From positions 637,501 to 701,500 of the forward strand of contig JAFCIZ010000011.1 of the NCBI GenBank assembly GCA_017871115.1: a stretch of 64,000 nt of DNA, written 5' to 3'. Shown one piece after another: positions 59,488 through 64,000 of the stretch. The notes under the pieces are model-generated. The model was not told the origin of the DNA. It worked only from the letters and a program-made list of their open reading frames with translations, and made no database searches. A program made the position numbers and the translations under genes. The stretch's first letter is position 1; each line of letters opens with the position of its first letter. This stretch comes from Cunninghamella blakesleeana (lineage: Eukaryota; Mucoromycota; Mucoromycetes; Mucorales; Cunninghamellaceae).

Positions 59488-60026
59488 TATTTAATAGAGA
59501 ATATATGACATTCTTACAACTGGAACATTTTGTATCGATGGTAATAGTACATATGGGCATCTTTGCAAGATTATATTCAATAACACATAAATGGATCAAT
59601 GAATTAAAAGAATGTTATCATCTTGTTTATTTATGGTACCAAATAACACCTAATGGTACAAAAAGTATTGAATCCACCAAATCTTATACCCTAACTACCT
59701 TTGATAATGAACGGGAAATAGCAAATCAATGGAATGAGAACCGTATATCGTATAAAAACCCTATCCATTTTGAATCTCATCTAGTTAATTCATCTACTTT
59801 TACAAATCTAAATGAATCACTTAAATCAACATCAAATGAAAACACTTCTAATGATAACAAATCAAAGAATAGTAATAATACATATTTGTTCGACATTAAT
59901 ATCGATAATAGCAATGACTATAGTTGTGGTGATGATGATGTTGATCTTGGAGGTAAAATAAATAGAAATAGAAATAATTATAATAATGACTTTATTAACA
60001 TTTATACGTTATATAAATATATATAG
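58750..60026 (+). CDS. NEPRO: NEPRO-domain (DUF4477) protein, nucleolar rRNA-processing candidate
   Basis: Four exons, 58750-58968, 59054-59239, 59339-59367 (29 nt) and 59498-60026, join to 320 residues. The family core reads FWIEVSILDRLNYKNRNQHR, FHRFKRTSEVRRLLQRFKR, ADISKHLTEFYRLFW and FLQLEHFVSMVIVHMGIFAR, ending KWINELKECYHLVYLWYQI. The N-terminal KNRNQHR block and the following Arg-rich helix are the signature of nucleolus-and-neural-progenitor proteins. In human cells NEPRO/RMP64 belongs to RNase MRP, which cuts pre-rRNA; fungal copies are little studied. After residue about 215 the protein is Asn/Ser-rich and not conserved, so only the N-terminal domain is certain. The exact C-terminus could change if another intron exists. 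Confidence 0.75.
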
Positions 60027-61849
60027 AAATTATCAGTCGCTCTTAGTAAATTGCCATCACATTTAGAATCTCACTGCTCGTATAAAAAAAATCAATTTAA
60101 TTTTAGTTTTAATAAATTTTTATTTATCAGTATGCTTTTTAAACTTAACTCTGAAATATCAACTAATTATATATAACGGAAAGACTTAATCAAATTAAAT
60201 TACTTTGCCAACTTATTTAGTAATATACTGCATTGATGTTTTTCAGTTAAAAATGGATATCAGCAAAAAAGTCAACTAAATTTGCTGACTTAAGTTAAAA
60301 CAATATAAATGCTATCTATTCAAAAAAAAACATATGCATATTTTCCTACAGTAATAAAAAAATTGGGTTAGTTATTTTTTTATAATAATGCATAATTAGA
60401 ATAACACGTATTGTACCACAGAGCTTAGCTGCATTTTTTTAATCCTTTTCCGTTTCCTTCTTTTATAATAAATTGTATTGATTTAAAAAGCTGTTTTTAC
60501 TTCGGATGGTTTTATTCGTAATTGGAACTCGCTAATTTACAATCTGTTAATTTGAACAATGAAATATTTATCCCGGTATTATTATTTCTAGTTTGGATTT
60601 CACTACACAAACAACTTATATACGGTTACTTTTATTTGTTCTTTTTTAATATAGTATACAAAATAAAAATTGTCCAAAATAGGAAATAATATGTAGTAAC
60701 AATTGGTTCAAGGTCAGTTTTATTTGAGGATACTCAAATTAATAACTCAAAAGATGCTCTTCATATAAATATGATTTGCCAGTAAAATTCCCTAATTGGC
60801 AGTTTGGCCATGGATTTCCAAAGTTTCCATTAGTGGATTTTATAGAATCTTACATTTATTACTAATTGAATAGATAAACTGAAATTTACGTATACTAAGT
60901 CAATAGTCTATCTTATTTTCGGCTTGCTTCAAAAATGGTGACAATATGACGATTGATGAATGCATAGCCGTTATGATCAATTCATTAAAAAAAAGAAAAA
61001 AAATTAATCTTAGTTTGCATGGTAAATTTACAAATTTTGATTCTGTGTATTTCAAAAAAAGAAACATTTAACTCAAATTTTGTTAAAACCAAACCTCCTA
61101 ATATAAACATCTAGAGATTCCTATATTTTTTGTCTAATTTATAAAGGATATCAATACGATTTATGTGTAGTGAATTTAGAATATACATTTTTTATTGATT
61201 AAATATATTGGGTACTTTTTATATTCCAATTAAGAAGTGCAGTTTTATTTAGCTGATTTCACAGAATACATGACTCTCTATCACGAAATCAATTTGACGA
61301 CACTAACAATATACTCACGCTTCTTCGATACTGTAAACGTGTATATTAACTACGATTCTATTATCTCTCATAAATCATACCAAACCATCTTTTAAATAAT
61401 CAATTCATCTCCCATCTTAATTCAACATAATAATTGTATCAACATACGTGACCAATTATTTACTATAATAGTATTATAATAATAGAGATGTCATTTAAAA
61501 TACTATATTGATATACATATAATTATTTTTTATTTAATAAATAATAAATATTCATATAAAAAGGTAGAGTAAATATAATAAATATAAATATTTCACTCTA
61601 GATTCTGATATGATTCTATAGCTACCTTCATTAGGGCAGATCATCCTTTTTATTCAATCATATATTATAATGAAATACATTATAATCGATTCATCAAAAG
61701 TAATATATAAATTCCTTCTTAAACATGAATGGCACAGTTTAAAATAAATTATAAATAAATATATATATATATATATAAATTACTAATTTTTTATTTTTAA
61801 GTAACTTTTTTTAAAAAAACAAAAGTTATAGAATTGCTTTTCTTATTGT
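60027..61849. other. Convergent intergenic region, no gene seen
   Basis: About 1.8 kb AT-rich DNA between the NEPRO-like gene and the Nup188-like gene. No frame over 60 codons, no RNA motif, no repeat family recognised. Confidence 0.5.
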
Positions 61850-63129
61850 CTAATGATTGGATTGAAAATATCTATTAATTATATAAAAAATCAAAGGGTC
61901 AATCACTTGGGTTCTTAGCACCATCATTAGTTTTATATTTCCTTGCTTTTCATCTTCCCATTTTTTCAATGATGTTTTAATTTTATCCAATAAATTAATT
62001 AAAGATTTGAGATGATTATTTGCAATTATATTTCGTTGCTCTTGATCTAACCCAGGTTTGGCAATCCATAGAACAATTTGTGTAGTTAATAATATAGTAC
62101 TTTGTTCAACTGAATTCAAAATAATGTCAATATCCGCTTGACTATTCGAACAGCGAATTGATAGTAAGTGTAAGCTTGTTTCAATAAATTCTGTTATAAC
62201 ACCAAAAGATATACCTTCACACGAGGAAGTAGTCGACTGTGGTTGTAAAATAGTATTTCCAAATGGCCATTTCAGCATATCTTCTTCGAGTAAAACAGTT
62301 TGTGCATCTGTTAATACAACCATAGTGCCAATGATGTTACCTATAATTAATAATGTTTTTTCTGTCACATGATGCATTAATACACTACTTTTTTCGTCCC
62401 CATCTCCGGAGCCATTTTCTGTTATGGTCGACTGTCGTAATTCTTCTTGATTAATAGGGAAAAGTTGAGCTTGCATATGTGTTGGATGAGTCAAGAAATA
62501 ATGGTATCTTTGTATTAAAGGTAATCCTGTATTTTTAAAAGCAATAAATATACTGGAGGCATACGATTTCATATTATTCAAGTACTTTGATAACCCGAAA
62601 AATATATTTGTTAATAGTTCTAATTCCAGTAATAATGCTGTTGATAAGGATTCGGAAGGTGCCAAGCCGTGTTGTCTTCGATCATTTTTTCCGTTAGCAA
62701 TTGAGAAACTACGATCCACTTGATTACCGTATTTTTGTATAAACAAGGCAGATTTTCTTAAAATATCATCCACTTTATTATCGTTAAGAGTTCCTGTTGA
62801 TCGTATCATGTTGCTGACTACTTGAAGCATCTGACACCATATTATATGTAAGGGATTACGTTCTACAAATGAATCAAGGGTGCCATTTTGGAATCTTACA
62901 AAGATATCCAGTGTACCTTGCTGTAATTGTTTAGATAACCGATTATTACAGAGAAGATGCATAACATCATGTTGTTGTAATATTAATGCTGCTTGAGGAA
63001 TATTTGAAAGGGAGATTAAAAAGTAAAACGCATTTTCAGCATAAGGCGAGATAATAATGTTATGTAGTTTGTTATTTTCAATTTGAGTTTGGCTAGTGCA
63101 AAAAATAATACAAAGAAAAATATATTAAA

Positions 63130-63205
<76 letters not shown>

Positions 63206-64000
63206 GTTATTACCTATCCATTTCATCCACTAAAAATCGAATGCCGTGGGAGATTAATTGTAATAATAATGGAATTGTATCGTTACGTTCAAAAGTGGAC
63301 AACCAAATATTTATATCAATAAATTCACATTGGACTAGTTCACCCAATAAGGCTAAGATCACTGTTACGTATTTCACAAATTCATCCTCTTCGTCATCTC
63401 CATCATTTTCTTTTTTGGTTTGTATTTGTTTAGAACTTTTAGTAGCTAATGTATGCGAAATCTTGAGTAGTTTTTTACATGAGGCATTTAAAAGAGTAGA
63501 TAGAGAGTTCATTAAATTTGCTTTCATTTCAGTGTCATTAATATTATCAAGTTTGGCATCTGATGGTAATAGGCGAAGACAAAGTAAAATAGATTCGAAA
63601 CAAGCACGATCAATAATTATCTGACCCTTTGAATCGTTGAATGATGTAGCAAGATGTTGACCACGTTCCAATAATAAGCACGTACTTGGAATCAATGCCA
63701 ATAAATTGTTAGTAAAATTATTAGAATCATTGACGTTGTTTATATAATCTTCTATAAGTGCTCTAAGTAAAATAGCTGTTTCTTGATAACTTTTCCATAT
63801 AACACCGTTTTGCTGTTCACTATTTGCTGTAATTCTTAAAAGATGTTCCATTAATCCTCTTAAAAACGAGTATAATGTTAATTTCTGACTAGTAGATGAG
63901 CTTTTCCATAACAAATGTCCAACATGGCTTGAGCTTGCTTCTAACATGGTTTTGAATGCTTGTAATAATACCATATCTGAATCTGCTAATGAATAGTTAA
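61850..64000 (-). CDS. NUP188: Probable nucleoporin Nup188, C-terminal part (N-terminus beyond window)
   Basis: Two exons are visible: 64000-about 63208, open at the window edge, and about 63099-61850, together about 680 residues. The product is entirely alpha-helical and Leu-rich, as in the solenoid of Nup188/Nup205. Suggestive pieces are SLADSDMVLLQAFKTMLEAS, SPYAENAFYFLISLSNIPQA, LILQQHDVMHLLCNNRLSKQ, and the loop DRSFSIANGKN followed by LSTALLLELELLTNIFFGLS. The intron after DEMDR contains a long (TTA)n microsatellite and splices cleanly to QTQIENNK. Nup188 is an inner-ring scaffold nucleoporin that binds Nic96/Nup93. The assignment rests on pattern rather than a short diagnostic motif; Nup205/Nup192 or another helical scaffold is the alternative. 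Confidence 0.55.
63129..63205. repeat. (ATT)n microsatellite inside an intron
   Basis: About 25 ATT/TTA units lie within the intron of the Nup188-like gene, next to its donor. Not coding. Confidence 0.9.

Noticed and set aside
1..64000. tRNA, 5S rRNA or other structured RNA genes
   Set aside because: Scanning by eye for B-box-like GGTTCRANNCC with a matching A box gave no convincing pair; a covariance-model search would be needed to exclude them.

Overview
The window looks like nuclear DNA of an early-diverging fungus, most likely Mucoromycota-type. It is extremely AT-rich (well under one third G+C by eye). Genes carry many short GT-AG introns with GTAAGT-like donors, several exons are only 3-41 nt long, and intergenic DNA is full of A/T homopolymers, (TA)n and (TTA)n runs. 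The protein set is typically fungal: importin Kap121, SDA1, Fcf1, Jip5/WDR55, a LIM-LIM-C1-RhoGAP, a Hal/Npr1-type kinase, a TMEM135 homologue and a copper amine oxidase. The exact genus cannot be read from the sequence.

Layout: 1-674 papain-fold protein (minus, C-terminus beyond the window) with a tandem-repeat block upstream; 2035-4061 SEH1 (plus); 4400-6733 TMEM135 homologue (minus); 9108-10522 phosphate/nucleotide-sugar translocator (plus); 12358-16486 importin-beta Kap121/IPO5 (minus); 16917-18215 unrecognised coiled-coil protein (minus); 18538-18990 small SBDS-domain protein (minus); a gene-poor stretch holding a decayed nuclease-like relic (21631-22157); 22654-26528 RhoGAP (minus); 26884-28130 broken HTATIP2-like oxidoreductase (minus); 29267-30319 FCF1 (minus), head-to-head with 30562-32064 QTRT1 (plus); 32397-32984 orphan CaaX-box protein (minus); 34286-36928 intronless membrane protein with a HET-like domain (minus); 37607-40235 SDA1 (minus); 41767-43588 WDR55/JIP5 (minus); 45863-48352 copper amine oxidase (plus); 50448-51109 DOPA-dioxygenase-family protein (minus); 51431-54328 FYRN/FYRC nuclear protein (minus); 56769-58490 HAL/NPR1-like kinase (minus), head-to-head with 58750-60026 NEPRO-like protein (plus); 61850-64000 probable Nup188 C-terminus (minus, N-terminus beyond the window).

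No operon logic is expected. Two themes recur: ribosome biogenesis (FCF1, SDA1, WDR55/JIP5, NEPRO-like, SBDS-domain protein) and nuclear transport (SEH1, Kap121, probable Nup188).

The least ordinary items are the papain-fold protein with Gly in place of the catalytic Cys and no propeptide, the HET-like multi-pass protein that is intronless and less AT-rich than its neighbours, the orphan glycine-zipper protein ending in a geranylgeranylation-type CaaX box, the HTATIP2-like gene with three independent lesions, and a nuclease-fold relic. All joined gene models were built by hand from splice-site reading. For SEH1, TMEM135, the translocator, KAP121, the SBDS protein, FCF1, QTRT1, SDA1, the amine oxidase, the DOPA-family gene and the NEPRO-like gene, the exon lengths sum to a multiple of three.
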